This document shows, one piece after another, positions 16,489 through 24,852 of a stretch of DNA of 64,000 nt. This DNA comes from CAVOJY01 sp963696405 (GTDB lineage Bacteria; Chloroflexota; Limnocylindria; Limnocylindrales; CSP1-4). Both the position numbers and the translations under genes were made by a program. The DNA is taken from positions 1-64,000 of the forward strand of contig CAVOJY010000003.1 of assembly GCA_963696405.1 (NCBI GenBank), in the 5' to 3' direction. The notes beneath the pieces are model-generated. The model saw nothing but the letters and a program-made list of their open reading frames with translations. It did not search any database and had not been told where the DNA came from. Position 1 is the stretch's first letter. Each line of letters opens with the position of its first letter.

Positions 16489-17241
16489 TCAGATGGCCGC
16501 GCCGGCAGCCACGGTCACGTTGGGGTCGCCGGAGGGGATGGTGGCCTCGAGGCGGCGCGCGGCCGACGCCATGTGGACGGCCATGGACTCGCGGGCGGCC
16601 TCGGGGTCGCCGCGCTCGATCGCCTCGAAGATGGGCACGTGCTCGTCGATCGTGCGCCGCGAGTCCGTTTCGGCGAGATACACGCGCCGGATCCAGACCT
16701 GCAGGAGCGCACGGATGCTGGTCAGCGTCTGCTGGAGGACCGCGTTGCCGGCGGCGCTCCAGACACCGATGTGAAACTCCAGGTCGGCCTCGATCACTCC
16801 TTCGGCGTTTCGCCCGGCCTTCTCCATTCGCCGGAGCTCGACCCGCAGCGCCTCGACGTCCGCCGCCTGTCGCCGCTCCGCTGCCATCCCGGCCAGCAGC
16901 ACCTCGAGATGCCTGCGCGCCTCGATGAGGTCCCTCACCCGCTTCTCGCCCAGGAGGAGGCCCCACTCGATCGCCTCCGGAAGCAGGTCGGAGTCCGTGC
17001 GCTTCAGGAACGTCCCGTTGCCCTGGCGGACCTCGACGAGCCCGAGCAGCGCGAGCGATTTCAACGCTTCCCGGACGACCGACCGGCCGACGCCGAGCGC
17101 CTCGGCAAGCTTGCGCTCGGATGGAATGCGGTCGCCTGGTTTGATGGTGCCGGTGAGGAAGTAGGTGAGCAGCCGGCGGGCGATCTCGGTCGAGATCGTC
17201 TCGCGCCCGGCGAGGTCGATTGGCTCGAGTTCTGCGACCAT
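16489..17241 (-). CDS. GntR/FadR-type (FCD) transcriptional regulator 2
   Basis: Winged-helix FCD regulator of 250 residues from the ATG at 17241 (MVAELEPIDLAGRETISTEI), with AGGACGAGG seven bases upstream; the frame also has an ATG at about 17280. HTH: IPSERKLAEALGVGRSVVRE, wing VRQGNGTFLKR. FCD domain with EADLEFHIGVWSAAGN and IDEHVPIFEAIERGD. Its own promoter and an operator sit directly upstream (17256-17309), the layout of autorepression. The same operator class occurs before the transaldolase, cupin, ketopantoate-reductase-like and sugar ABC genes, so this is the best candidate master repressor of the island. Confidence 0.9.
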   Translation of the reverse strand: MVAELEPIDLAGRETISTEIARRLLTYFLTGTIKPGDRIPSERKLAEALGVGRSVVREALKSLALLGLVEVRQGNGTFLKRTDSDLLPEAIEWGLLLGEKRVRDLIEARRHLEVLLAGMAAERRQAADVEALRVELRRMEKAGRNAEGVIEADLEFHIGVWSAAGNAVLQQTLTSIRALLQVWIRRVYLAETDSRRTIDEHVPIFEAIERGDPEAARESMAVHMASAARRLEATIPSGDPNVTVAAGAAI

Positions 17242-17255
17242 GTGCCTCGTCCTGC

Positions 17256-17273
17256 TGGTGTACCGGTCAACCA
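17256..17273. promoter_or_regulatory. Operator TGGTGTACCGGTCAACCA
   Basis: 18-bp inverted repeat TGGT-nn-ACCGGT-nn-ACCA, perfect outside the two spacer dinucleotides. It lies between the -10 box and the start codon of GntR regulator 2, so it would block that gene's transcription. Best candidate recognition site for that protein. Confidence 0.65.
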
Positions 17274-17279
17274 TCATCG

Positions 17280-17309
17280 AGCCTACGCGTGCCGCCGCCG
17301 CGATGTCAA
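17280..17309 (-). promoter_or_regulatory. Promoter of GntR regulator 2
   Basis: On the minus strand: TTGACA (17309-17304), an 18-base spacer, TAGGCT (17285-17280). Consensus -35. Transcription would start just before the 17256-17273 operator. Confidence 0.6.
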
Positions 17310-17386
17310 CGCTCAGCCCCGCTTCCCATCCTCGGCGGCGCTCGGAAACGTGAATGGCCAACGACACGACGGCTGATCGTGTATCT

Positions 17387-17404
17387 TGGTCGACCGGTGG
17401 GCCA
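17387..17404. promoter_or_regulatory. Operator TGGTCGACCGGTGGGCCA
   Basis: Second ACCGGT-class inverted repeat (TGGT-CG-ACCGGT-GG-GCCA, one arm mismatch), 146 bases upstream of the GntR 2 start and 114 bases from the first site. A distal site for looping, or part of a plus-strand promoter with no recognised gene, are both possible. Confidence 0.5.
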
Positions 17405-18002
17405 CCCAAGGTGGGGTGGCGCCGGCCAGCGGGCACCCGATGGCAGGGGGCCACCAGAGAACTGTACTGACGAAGCGTCGCAGGGCCGGGGCTCGTGCTT
17501 CGTCGTTGGCGCAGGGCAGATGCTCCGTCGAGCCGAATTCCCCGCGGAACCCGGGCCTGGGCGGCCTCCTCCTCACCGCCCAGGCCGGGCTTCCGTCAGG
17601 CGGCCCGACGCGATCCCCGAGTATCTGCCGCGCATCACTCCGGGCAATCGTGGGCGGAACCTGGCCCCACAGAGTCCGTCGTCCCGTGTCCCTGACGCCG
17701 CGACGCCGGCCGCGGCTGGGCCAGGTTCCTCGCCGAGTGGCCGATGCGGCGGTCATCCGGCCGCGCGGACACTGCCGGGGCCGCTCAGGCTGTGGATACC
17801 ACCGCGGTCAGCACTGGGCGGCAGAAGACCGGGGCCGACCGCGTGATCGAGCGCACGACACCGCCGACTGGTGGCCCGCGCCTTGGCCCACCCCGTCGCC
17901 CTCGCGCCTGGCGACCCGCGCCAGGGCGCGGCCTCTGCTGGCCGGGGGCGCGGTAGGCTGGAACCTCGTGTCGGCGCGGAACCTCGTGTCGCTGTGGGCA
18001 GC
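17405..18002. other. 600-base region without a recognised gene
   Basis: No frame looks like a known protein. It holds a long GC-rich hairpin (cgggcctgggcgg / ccgcccaggccg, about 17550-17590, loop of 11) with no U-tract on either strand. The right end leads into the mttB promoter. Confidence 0.4.
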
Positions 18003-18031
18003 TTGACGCGTCAAGGGCAATGGTCTACGGT
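18003..18031 (+). promoter_or_regulatory. Promoter of first mttB-like gene
   Basis: TTGACG (18003-18008), 17-base spacer, TACGGT (18026-18031). Same spacing and the same unusual TACnGT -10 as the promoters at 37519 and 37616. The long leader (about 225 bases) to the start codon at 18266 carries no recognised riboswitch. Confidence 0.6.
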
Positions 18032-18037
18032 TTACCA
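18021..18037. promoter_or_regulatory. Operator TGGTCTACGGTTTACCA over the -10 box
   Basis: 17-bp imperfect inverted repeat covering the -10 of the mttB promoter. Nearly the same sequence (CGGTAGACGGTTTACCG) lies 20 bases upstream of the GntR regulator at 21251, so that regulator probably binds both. A weaker ACCGGT site (GGGTCGACCGGTGGCC) follows at 18039-18054. Confidence 0.6.
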
Positions 18038-18265
18038 AGGGTCGACCGGTGGCCTTCTTGCGGTGCCGGAGGGACCATGCCCAGGTGCGGCAGGTTGGCG
18101 GAGGAGGGCGGACGATGCGCTCGGCGAGCGGCCGTAAGCGACGCACCGCGTGCTGGCGGACGGCGGATGCCGTTGACACGACGCCGGCAACCGGGACCAT
18201 GGGTGACCGCAGCGGACGCTTGCGCGATCTCGCGCACAGTCGAACCCGGAAGGAGAGCCCCCACC

Positions 18266-19713
18266 ATGCAGACTCCCTACCTTCGCTTCCTCGACCGCGA
18301 GGACCTCGAGAAGATCCACGGGGCGTCGCTGCGCATCCTCGACGAAGTGGGCATGCTGGTGGAGCACGAGCCGCTGCAGGACATCCTCGAAGCGGCCGGC
18401 TGCCGGGTGGACCGCTCGACCAACCGGGTGTACTTCCCGCCCGACGTGGTGGAGGCCGCCCGCTCGCGCATCCCCAAGCGCCTTACGTACCACGGCCGCA
18501 CGCCCGAGTTCGACCGGGTGACCTCCCTTGACGGCGACATCTTCGCCCGCAACCCGGGGGGCTGCCCCGACTACGTCGATCCCCGCACCGGGGAGTACCG
18601 CCGCGCCCGCCTCGCCGACTGGCGCGACTTCTGCACCCTCGTCGACGCCCTCCCCAACATCGGGGCCCTGGCCAACCAGCACTGCGGCGACGTCCCCGGG
18701 CGCACCTCCGACATCCACAGCCTGCGGACCGTGCTGGAGGCCCAGCGCAAGTGCTCCGTCCACGGCGCCTCCACGGTGGAGAACCTGCGCTACCAGGTCG
18801 AGCTGATGCTGGCGGTGCGGGGCACCCGGGAGGCGCTCGCCGACGCGGCCCATGGTCCACAACATGGTGTCGCCGATCAACCCCCTCTACCTCGACCCCG
18901 ACAACTGCGCCCAGCTCATCCTCTGCTGCGAGTACGGCCTGCCGCTGGACATCGCGGTCATGGCCATGGTGGGCATCACGGCGCCCGCCACGCTGGCCGG
19001 GGCCCTGGCCCAGACGCTGGCCGAGGAGTTGGGCACCATCACCGCCATCCAGGCCATCCGACCCGGGCACCCGGTCGCCTTCTTCATCGACCCGATGGTG
19101 GGCAACATGCGCAGTGGCGAAGCCCTCGCCGGGGCCCCCGAGTCGGCCCTCCTGCTCTCGGCCATCTGCCAGCTGGGCACCGAGCTCTTCGGCCTGCCCA
19201 CCGAGGCCATCGGCTTCAACACCGACGGCTTCAGCTCCGCCCAGACCATGTTCGGCAAGGCCCAGAACCTGGCCTTCCAGGTGCTCTCGGGGGGCAAGCT
19301 CGTGGTGGGGGCAGGCTCGGTGGAGAGCATCATGGCCCTTGAGCGCCGCCCAGCTCGTCCTCGACGACGAGTTCATCGCCATCGCCCGCCGCTGGCTGGC
19401 GGGCATCACCGTCACCGAGGAGACGCTGGCCCTCGAGGTGGTGAAGCGGGTGGGTCCCCGGGGCGACTACCTCAGCGACGACCACACCGTGGACGCCATC
19501 CATGCCGGCGAGCTCCTCGATCTCAAGCTGGCCGAGCGGGAGAGCCGCCGCCAGGTCTGGGAGCTGGGGGGCAGCAAGACACTGGAGTCGAGGGCCGCCG
19601 CGAAGGCCGTCGAGATCCTCGACAGCCACGTGGTTCCCCCGCTCCCCGACGAGGTCCTCCGCGACATCGCCGGCATCATGGCGCAGGCCGATGCGGAGCT
19701 GGCAGGGGAGTGA
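18266..19713 (+). CDS. MttB-superfamily (trimethylamine/betaine) corrinoid methyltransferase, two frameshifts
   Basis: TIM-barrel methyltransferase of the MttB superfamily, which moves a methyl group from a quaternary or tertiary amine to a corrinoid protein. ATG at 18266 with AAGGAGAG. N-terminus LRFLDREDLEKIHGASLRIL, then LTYHGRTPEF and IHSLRTVLEAQRKC. A +1 base near 18845 (expected DRPMVHNM) and another near 19339 (expected MALSAAQLVLDDE) break the frame. Removing both gives exactly 481 residues, the length of the intact paralogue at 35895. No amber codon interrupts the reading, so it is a non-pyrrolysine member; characterised examples (MtgB) demethylate glycine betaine. No corrinoid partner gene is nearby. 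Confidence 0.88.
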
Positions 19714-19758
19714 GCGCAACCGCACGGTCCACGCGCAGTTCACGACTACCAAGGGAGT

Positions 19759-19776
19759 TGGCCGACCGGTCGGCCA
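19759..19776. promoter_or_regulatory. Operator TGGCCGACCGGTCGGCCA
   Basis: Perfect 18-bp palindrome of the ACCGGT class, in the 153-base gap between the mttB-like gene and the next cupin gene. A TATCAT -10-like box starts two bases after it (19779-19784), with TTGGCC 15 bases before that box inside the operator. This implies a separately regulated internal promoter. Confidence 0.65.
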
Positions 19777-19866
19777 GCTATCATGGACCAGCAGCGGCGG
19801 TCGCCACCACGCTGTCTGCAGGGGCGACAGGCCCAGACGGAATGCAGCGTGAGGGAGGTTCATGCC

Positions 19867-20310
19867 ATGTGCGTTCAGACCGTGACCTACTCGAAGACCG
19901 CGTTCTCGAAGATCGACTGGCCCGCGCTGGATGCGGCGGCGCTTGAGCCGTACCCGACCAAGCCCGAGTCGAAGTTCCGCTGGGCCATCATCCTCGACGA
20001 GCCCACCTGCCAGGTCGTGGTCGAGGACTGGCTCAAGGGCAACGACATCGAGTGGACCTACTGGGTCGACTCGCTCTTCTTCGTCGTCTCCGGCAGCGCG
20101 GAGGTCGAGATCTGGCAGCCCCCGAACTGGGTGACGAAGACGACGAAGGTCGTGGAGAAGGGATCTGTCTTCCTCTGCCCGCGGGGCGCCCGCGCGAGCT
20201 TCAAGACCCTGAGCGACGAGCCCTTCCGGCACATCGTCGTCGACATCCCGAACGCGGGCTACTCGGTCGAGGAGATCAACGCCGGAGCGGCGGAGCGGGC
20301 AGCGGAGTAG
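19867..20310 (+). CDS. Cupin-like protein
   Basis: 147 residues from the ATG at 19867 (MCVQTVTYSKTAFSKIDWPA), GGGAGG eleven bases upstream. The middle has a cupin-like strand pattern (WVDSLFFVVSGSAEVEIWQP, then VEKGSVFLCPRGARASFKTL and FRHIVVDIPNAGYS), but the usual HxH metal motif is absent, so a non-metal or structural role is possible. It lies between mttB and an SDR gene on the same strand, 93 bases from the latter, and probably belongs to the same catabolic operon. Substrate unknown. Confidence 0.65.
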   Translation: MCVQTVTYSKTAFSKIDWPALDAAALEPYPTKPESKFRWAIILDEPTCQVVVEDWLKGNDIEWTYWVDSLFFVVSGSAEVEIWQPPNWVTKTTKVVEKGSVFLCPRGARASFKTLSDEPFRHIVVDIPNAGYSVEEINAGAAERAAE

Positions 20311-20403
20311 CGGCTCCCCGACTCGCGATGGTGGCGGGTGAGGTCCGCGCGACCCGCCCGCCACACGGGCACTGAGCACGTAACGAGAACAGGAGGAGCT
20401 CCC

Positions 20404-21183
20404 GTGGCAAGTGGACTGAACCGGCTCGCGGGCAAGCGTGCCCTGGTCACCGGGGCCGGCTCCGGGATCGGCGAGGCGACGGCCATCCTCTACGCCCGCG
20501 AGGGGGCCAAGGTCGGCCTCGTGGCGCGGCGGCAGCAAATGCTGGAGGACGTGGCGGCCCGGATCCGGGCCGATGGAGGCGAGGTGCTCGTCCTCCCGTG
20601 TGACGTATCGAAGGAGCCCGAGGTCGAGGCGGCCTTCGCCAAGGTGGTCGAGGCCTGGGGCGGCCTGGACGTCTGCGTGGGCGTCGCCGGCATCGAGCCG
20701 TACGACCGCGGCGACACGAAGTGCCACGAGCTGGAACTGTCGGTCTGGGACGAGGTCATCGGCATCAATCTCACCGGCATGTTTCTCACCTGCAAGTACG
20801 CCATCCGGGAGATGCTCAAGGTGGGCGGCGGCTCGCTGATCATCACGGGGTCCCCGTGCGGGCGCATCGGGCACTGCCTCGGGGAGACGGCCTACAGCGC
20901 GAGCAAGGCGGGCACCCACGGCCTCGTGCGAACGCTCGCCAACGAGTACGCGCGGGACAACATCCGGGTCAACTGCGTCATCCCCGGTTTCATCGATACG
21001 CCCATGAACAAGATCTTCATCGAGCAGGCCCCATCGCTGGAGGAGCTGTGCGCCAACATCCCCATGCGACGGCCCGGCCACGCCGACGAGGTCGCCCCGA
21101 TGAACCTCTGGCTGGCCACCGACGAGGCTTCGTACACCTGCGGAGCCTTCTTCATCGTCGACGGCGGCCAGACGGCCGTCTGA
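20404..21183 (+). CDS. Short-chain dehydrogenase/reductase (SDR)
   Basis: NAD(P)-dependent oxidoreductase of the classical SDR family, 259 residues. GTG start at 20404 with a perfect AGGAGG seven bases before it. Cofactor motif TGAGSGIG at residues 16-23. Catalytic Tyr164 and Lys168 in AYSASKAGTHG, with a serine in the TGSPCG strand, and the C-terminal IPGFIDTPMN and FFIVDGGQTAV. Probably oxidises an alcohol product of the pathway that includes the upstream mttB and cupin genes. Convergent with GntR regulator 3. Confidence 0.92.
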   Translation: MASGLNRLAGKRALVTGAGSGIGEATAILYAREGAKVGLVARRQQMLEDVAARIRADGGEVLVLPCDVSKEPEVEAAFAKVVEAWGGLDVCVGVAGIEPYDRGDTKCHELELSVWDEVIGINLTGMFLTCKYAIREMLKVGGGSLIITGSPCGRIGHCLGETAYSASKAGTHGLVRTLANEYARDNIRVNCVIPGFIDTPMNKIFIEQAPSLEELCANIPMRRPGHADEVAPMNLWLATDEASYTCGAFFIVDGGQTAV

Positions 21184-21201
21184 CGAGCAACCGACAACCG
21201 G

Positions 21202-21266
21202 CGACTCCCCTGGAAGTCGGGGAGTCGAGCCTGAGGGAAGGCCTCCCGGTCTAGCGCAGGGAGGCC
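21202..21266. terminator. Two hairpins between convergent SDR and GntR genes
   Basis: First hairpin: CGACTCCCC (21202-21210), 8-base loop, GGGGAGTCG (21219-21227). Second: GGCCTCCC (21240-21247), 11-base loop, GGGAGGCC (21259-21266), which overlaps the last codons of the GntR gene. Neither has a U-tract; the position between two converging genes supports a bidirectional terminator. Confidence 0.5.
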
Positions 21267-21967
21267 ACGTCGAACGGCCGCTCCTCGGTGTAGCCGAAGT
21301 GGAGTTCGATCGCGGCCGCGACGCGGGCCTCGTCGCGCGCGATCAGCGCATCGACGATGTCCCGGTGCACGCGGTCCTGCTCCCACGTCGTCGGCGGGAC
21401 CCAGTTGAGAGGCTGCCGGCGCTCGTGGGCGGTGCGGAGGAGCAGGATCGTCTCGGAAGCCAGCTGGTCGAAGGTCGTCAGGAGACGGCTGTTTCCCCCC
21501 AGAACGACGATCGCGCGGTGGAAGTCGAGATCCAGGCCCCACGCTGTCGTGTAGTCGCCGGCCTGGTACGCCGCCTCCATCTTCGGGAGCAGCTTCCGGA
21601 GTGCCGCCAGTTCGTCCTTGTGCGCCCGGGCGATGGCCAGGCGGGCCGCCGCGGTCTCGATGACGTCGCGGGCGTAGTAGACCTCCTCGAGGTCCGACTC
21701 GGATGGGGACGAGACGAAGGTGCCCCGCCGGGGCAGGTCGACCGCGAGGCCAAGGCGGGTCATCTCGCGAAGTGCCTCGCGGACCGGCCCGCGGCTCACT
21801 CCGTACCGCGCCGCCAGGTCGCGCTCGGCGAGCTTGGTGCCCTCCGGCAGGACACCGCCCAGGATGTCGTCGCGCAAACGCTCGGCGACCACTTCCCAGA
21901 GCTGCGGATGCACGATCGGACCGCGGGTGGACCCCGTGCCGGTCGGGGTCAGCGTCGTCTGCGTCAT
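21251..21967 (-). CDS. GntR (FCD) transcriptional regulator 3
   Basis: 238-residue winged-helix FCD regulator from the ATG at 21967 (MTQTTLTPTGTGSTRGPIVH). HTH: LPEGTKLAERDLAARYGVSR, then GPVREALREMTRLGLAVDLP with the wing RRGTFVSSPSESDLEEVYYA. FCD part: YTTAWGLDLDFHRAIVVLGG and IVDALIARDEARVAAAIELH. Shorter and of a different FCD subtype from regulators 1 and 2; closest in the window to regulator 4. An inverted repeat 20 bases upstream also occurs over the mttB promoter at 18021, pointing to joint control. Confidence 0.9.
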   Translation of the reverse strand: MTQTTLTPTGTGSTRGPIVHPQLWEVVAERLRDDILGGVLPEGTKLAERDLAARYGVSRGPVREALREMTRLGLAVDLPRRGTFVSSPSESDLEEVYYARDVIETAAARLAIARAHKDELAALRKLLPKMEAAYQAGDYTTAWGLDLDFHRAIVVLGGNSRLLTTFDQLASETILLLRTAHERRQPLNWVPPTTWEQDRVHRDIVDALIARDEARVAAAIELHFGYTEERPFDVASLR

Positions 21968-21986
21968 GCTCGCATTGTAGCCGGGC

Positions 21987-22003
21987 GGTAGACGGTTTAC
22001 CGA
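21987..22003. promoter_or_regulatory. Operator CGGTAGACGGTTTACCG
   Basis: 17-bp inverted repeat 20-36 bases before the GntR 3 start, immediately upstream of a minus-strand TACAAT -10 box. Shares GGTnnACGGTTTACC with 18021-18037. Probable autoregulatory site of GntR 3. Confidence 0.6.
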
Positions 22004-22043
22004 TGCCGGTACCAGCCTGGCCCTGCTCTCGGCCTGCGCATCC

Positions 22044-23030
22044 CTACAGCAGCAGCCAGGTACCGGCGCCGGCCTCCAGGGCGCGGCGGCAGACGAGCGG
22101 CGCGACGGCCATGTCGTCCATGGCGATGCCGAGGTTGCAGGTCATCGTCCGTTCGGTGGCGTTCTCGCGACCGGGCTTCGCACCCGTGACCAGCTCGCCC
22201 AGGTCGGCGTGCACGTCCGGGATGTCCCGGAAATAGCCAACCTCCCGGTAGTGCAGCAGCTGGGGAAGGTCGTCGGTGCAGAACTTCGCGCACTCCCGCA
22301 TGGCGTGGGGGTGCCAGTAGGAGTCGAAGTCGACCAGCGACGCAAAGGCGCCAGCTTCGAGCCAGCCCGGCTGGATGGTCGCATGGGGCTCGCGCAGGAT
22401 GGGACCGGCGGTGACGACGACGTCGCACCCGGCCACCGCCTCCCGAGGGGTGGCCACCACCGCGACTTCGAGGCCGAACTCCTCGGCCATGTCGGCCGCG
22501 TAGCGCTCGGCAACCTCGCGAAGGGTGTCGAACGCGAGAACCCGGCGGATGGGGAGCACGACCCGGAGCGCCTCGAGGTTCGTGCGCCCCTGCACGCCGC
22601 AACCCAGGACGCCGAGAACCGCCGAGTCCGGCCGGGCGAGGTAGCGGGCGGCAACGGCCGTGGCCGCGCCCGTGCGCATGGCGGTGATCCACGTGCAGTC
22701 CATGACGGCCATCGGGACCCCGGTCTCGACGTCGTTGAGCACCAGGAGCCCGGTGATGTAGGGCAGCCCGCGCTCGGCGTTCCCGGGGAAGCCCGACACC
22801 CACTTCATCCCGGCCGAGCCGAGGGCAGGGATATACGCGGGCATGGCGTGGATGAAGTTGTCGCCTCCTCCGGGGTGAATCCCCGGTTTCGGCGGCATCT
22901 CCACCCGCCCGGCGCCCTTTTCGCGGAACGCCTGCTCCAGCGCATCGACGATCTCGGTCATCGACGGCCCGACGGCCGCGACCTCGTCGCGCGAGAGGTA
23001 GAGCAGACGTCCAGGTTCGACGGCGGTCAT
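22044..23030 (-). CDS. Ornithine cyclodeaminase/mu-crystallin family protein
   Basis: NAD(P)-dependent enzyme of the OCD family; members include ornithine cyclodeaminase, alanine dehydrogenase and ketimine or pyrroline-2-carboxylate reductases. 328 residues from the ATG at 23030 (MTAVEPGRLLYLSRDEVAAV); the frame continues upstream, but that part is low-complexity. Substrate arm: MPPKPGIHP and AMPAYIPALGSAGMKWVSGF. Rossmann motif VLGVLGCGVQGRTNLEAL and ATPREAVAGCDVVVTAG. Divergent from the racemase-like gene. In this setting it probably acts on an amino or imino acid from the catabolic pathway; the exact reaction cannot be told. Confidence 0.88.
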   Translation of the reverse strand: MTAVEPGRLLYLSRDEVAAVGPSMTEIVDALEQAFREKGAGRVEMPPKPGIHPGGGDNFIHAMPAYIPALGSAGMKWVSGFPGNAERGLPYITGLLVLNDVETGVPMAVMDCTWITAMRTGAATAVAARYLARPDSAVLGVLGCGVQGRTNLEALRVVLPIRRVLAFDTLREVAERYAADMAEEFGLEVAVVATPREAVAGCDVVVTAGPILREPHATIQPGWLEAGAFASLVDFDSYWHPHAMRECAKFCTDDLPQLLHYREVGYFRDIPDVHADLGELVTGAKPGRENATERTMTCNLGIAMDDMAVAPLVCRRALEAGAGTWLLL

Positions 23031-23261
23031 GGCAAGCTCCGTTTCAGTCTTCGGGCTGTCCTGTTGGGGGGTGTCGTCGGACCGGGGCGTCGTCGTCCGG
23101 GGGCCGTCGTCGTCCGAGGCTCGGGGCCGGGGACCCCGCCGGCGCACTCTACCCCGGCCGGGGGCAGCGGTGCAGCGCCGTTGCCCACCGACCCGACCAC
23201 GAAGGATCGGCTACGCTGCTGCTGGCGCCGGTAGGCGAGCCGCCCTTGCACGGAGGACCCG

Positions 23262-24572
23262 ATGACCGAAGCTGCCACGCCGCCGATCGAGCGTGAGCTC
23301 GAGCGGGCAGGGCTGCCTGATCTGCACCGCTACGCGTGGCTGGAGATCGATCTCGCTGCCCTCGTGCACAACGCGCGCGTGCTCCGGTCCCTGGTCGGCC
23401 CCGGGGTGCGGCTCGCGCTTGCGGCGAAGGCCAACGCCTACGGACACGGGCTGGAGATGTCGAGCTGGGCCGGCGTCGGAGCGGGCGCCGATTGCCTGAT
23501 CCTGGGCACGTTCGATGAGGCGATGCGGCTCCGCGATTTCGGGCTGCAGGCCGATCTCCTCGTGGTGTACCCGGTTGCCCGGGACGCGGTGGGGGAGGCG
23601 GTCGTGCGAGGCGTCGACCTGGCTGCCTCGAACAGCGAGGCGACGGGGGCGCTGCTGGCCGCCTGGCGCGCCGTTATGCCGAAGCTGGGCGGGCGCGAGC
23701 TCAGGCTGCATCTCGAGGTGGACAGCGGCTTCACACGGGGCGGCGTTCTCCCGGACGGGGTGGTCGATGTCGCTCGGGCCATCCTCGCCGAGCCCGGCGT
23801 GCAACTGGCCGGAGTCTGGTCGCACCTCGCGCGCTCGAGCGACCCGGAGAGCGCCCGCGCGCAGGTCGAACGCTACGAGGCGGCCCTCGCGGCCCTGGGG
23901 GCGGCGGGGATCGAGCCGCGGCTCCGCCACATGGCTGCCTCGAGTGGTCTCCTGGGGGGAACCGGCCCACGCTACGACATGGTGCGCCTCGGCCTTGCGT
24001 ACTACGGAGAGCGGGAGCCCGAGCTGCGGCCCGACACGCCCGAGGCGGCTGCGGCGGCCGCCGCGCTGCGACCGGCCCTCACCCTCAAGGCGCGGGCGGT
24101 CCGCATCCAGGAGGTTGCCCGGGGCGAACGGGTCGGCTACGGCGGCGCCTGGGAAGCCCCGCGCACCTCGCTGATCGCCACGCTGCCTCTCGGATACGGC
24201 GACGGCTACGTGCGCGCGTACTCGCCCGGCGCAGCGGTGCTCATCCGCGGGAAGCGGGCGCCGGTCGTCGGGCGCGTGTCGATGGACAGTCTGGCCGTCG
24301 ACGTGACCGACGTGCCGGGTGCGTCGCTCGACGATGATGTCGTGCTCATCGGGCCGCAGGGAGACGAACGCATCACGCTCGACGAGCTGGCCGCGACGCG
24401 ATCCTCGGTCAACTACGAGGTCATCGTCGGCCTCGGGGAGCGTCTCGCGCGGGTGTACCGCGACGCCGACGACATCGTGGCGGTTTCCCGGCCCGGTTCG
24501 ACGGTCGTGGTTTCGCCCAGGGCGTCCGCCCGCTGGTCGACCGGGAACCTGGCGCGGCACAGGCGGGGCTGA
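23262..24572 (+). CDS. Alanine-racemase-like fold-III PLP enzyme
   Basis: 436 residues from the ATG at 23262. The PLP lysine is Lys56 in LALAAKANAYGHG (alanine racemases usually read KADAYGHG, so Asn replaces Asp). The second catalytic element RVGYGG and the C-terminal barrel signature LPLGYGDGYVRAYSP, VVGRVSMDSLAVDVTD and SSVNYEVIVGLGERLARVY are all kept. Full-length and complete, so an active racemase or related enzyme is likely. It may be the cell-wall alanine racemase, or an amino-acid racemase serving the neighbouring ornithine-cyclodeaminase-like enzyme. 231 bases separate the two divergent starts. Confidence 0.85.
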   Translation: MTEAATPPIERELERAGLPDLHRYAWLEIDLAALVHNARVLRSLVGPGVRLALAAKANAYGHGLEMSSWAGVGAGADCLILGTFDEAMRLRDFGLQADLLVVYPVARDAVGEAVVRGVDLAASNSEATGALLAAWRAVMPKLGGRELRLHLEVDSGFTRGGVLPDGVVDVARAILAEPGVQLAGVWSHLARSSDPESARAQVERYEAALAALGAAGIEPRLRHMAASSGLLGGTGPRYDMVRLGLAYYGEREPELRPDTPEAAAAAAALRPALTLKARAVRIQEVARGERVGYGGAWEAPRTSLIATLPLGYGDGYVRAYSPGAAVLIRGKRAPVVGRVSMDSLAVDVTDVPGASLDDDVVLIGPQGDERITLDELAATRSSVNYEVIVGLGERLARVYRDADDIVAVSRPGSTVVVSPRASARWSTGNLARHRRG

Positions 24573-24755
24573 GAGCGGGGGCAACGCCCGCTTCGTCCCT
24601 CGCGGGTGCGGCGTGCCAGACGGGCGGGAGGCGTGGGGCGGACAGTCGTGAGGCGTTCGACATCGGGCCGAGGACACATGTCGGTCAGTCCGCATCGGGC
24701 TCAAAGCCGGGGGCTTGGGCGCGACGGCTAGAGTCCGAGTGATCGGTGCGCTCAG

Positions 24756-24773
24756 CGGTCGACCGGTCGATCG
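24756..24773. promoter_or_regulatory. Partial ACCGGT-class site upstream of polyamine-type ABC operon
   Basis: CGGTCGACCGGTCGATCG, a near-palindrome around ACCGGT about 80 bases before the transporter start. The outer right arm differs from the consensus (ATCG rather than RCCA), so it is a weaker member. Confidence 0.35.
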
Positions 24774-24852
24774 GACGCTCCTGGGGGTGAACAGGACGCG
24801 CTCGGGGCTATGTGCACACTCGGGCCATAGGAACAGAGGAGGAGACCGGAGG

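Noticed and set aside
17405..18002. Possible small gene or pseudogene
   Set aside because: No start with a ribosome binding site and no conserved-looking stretch in six frames.
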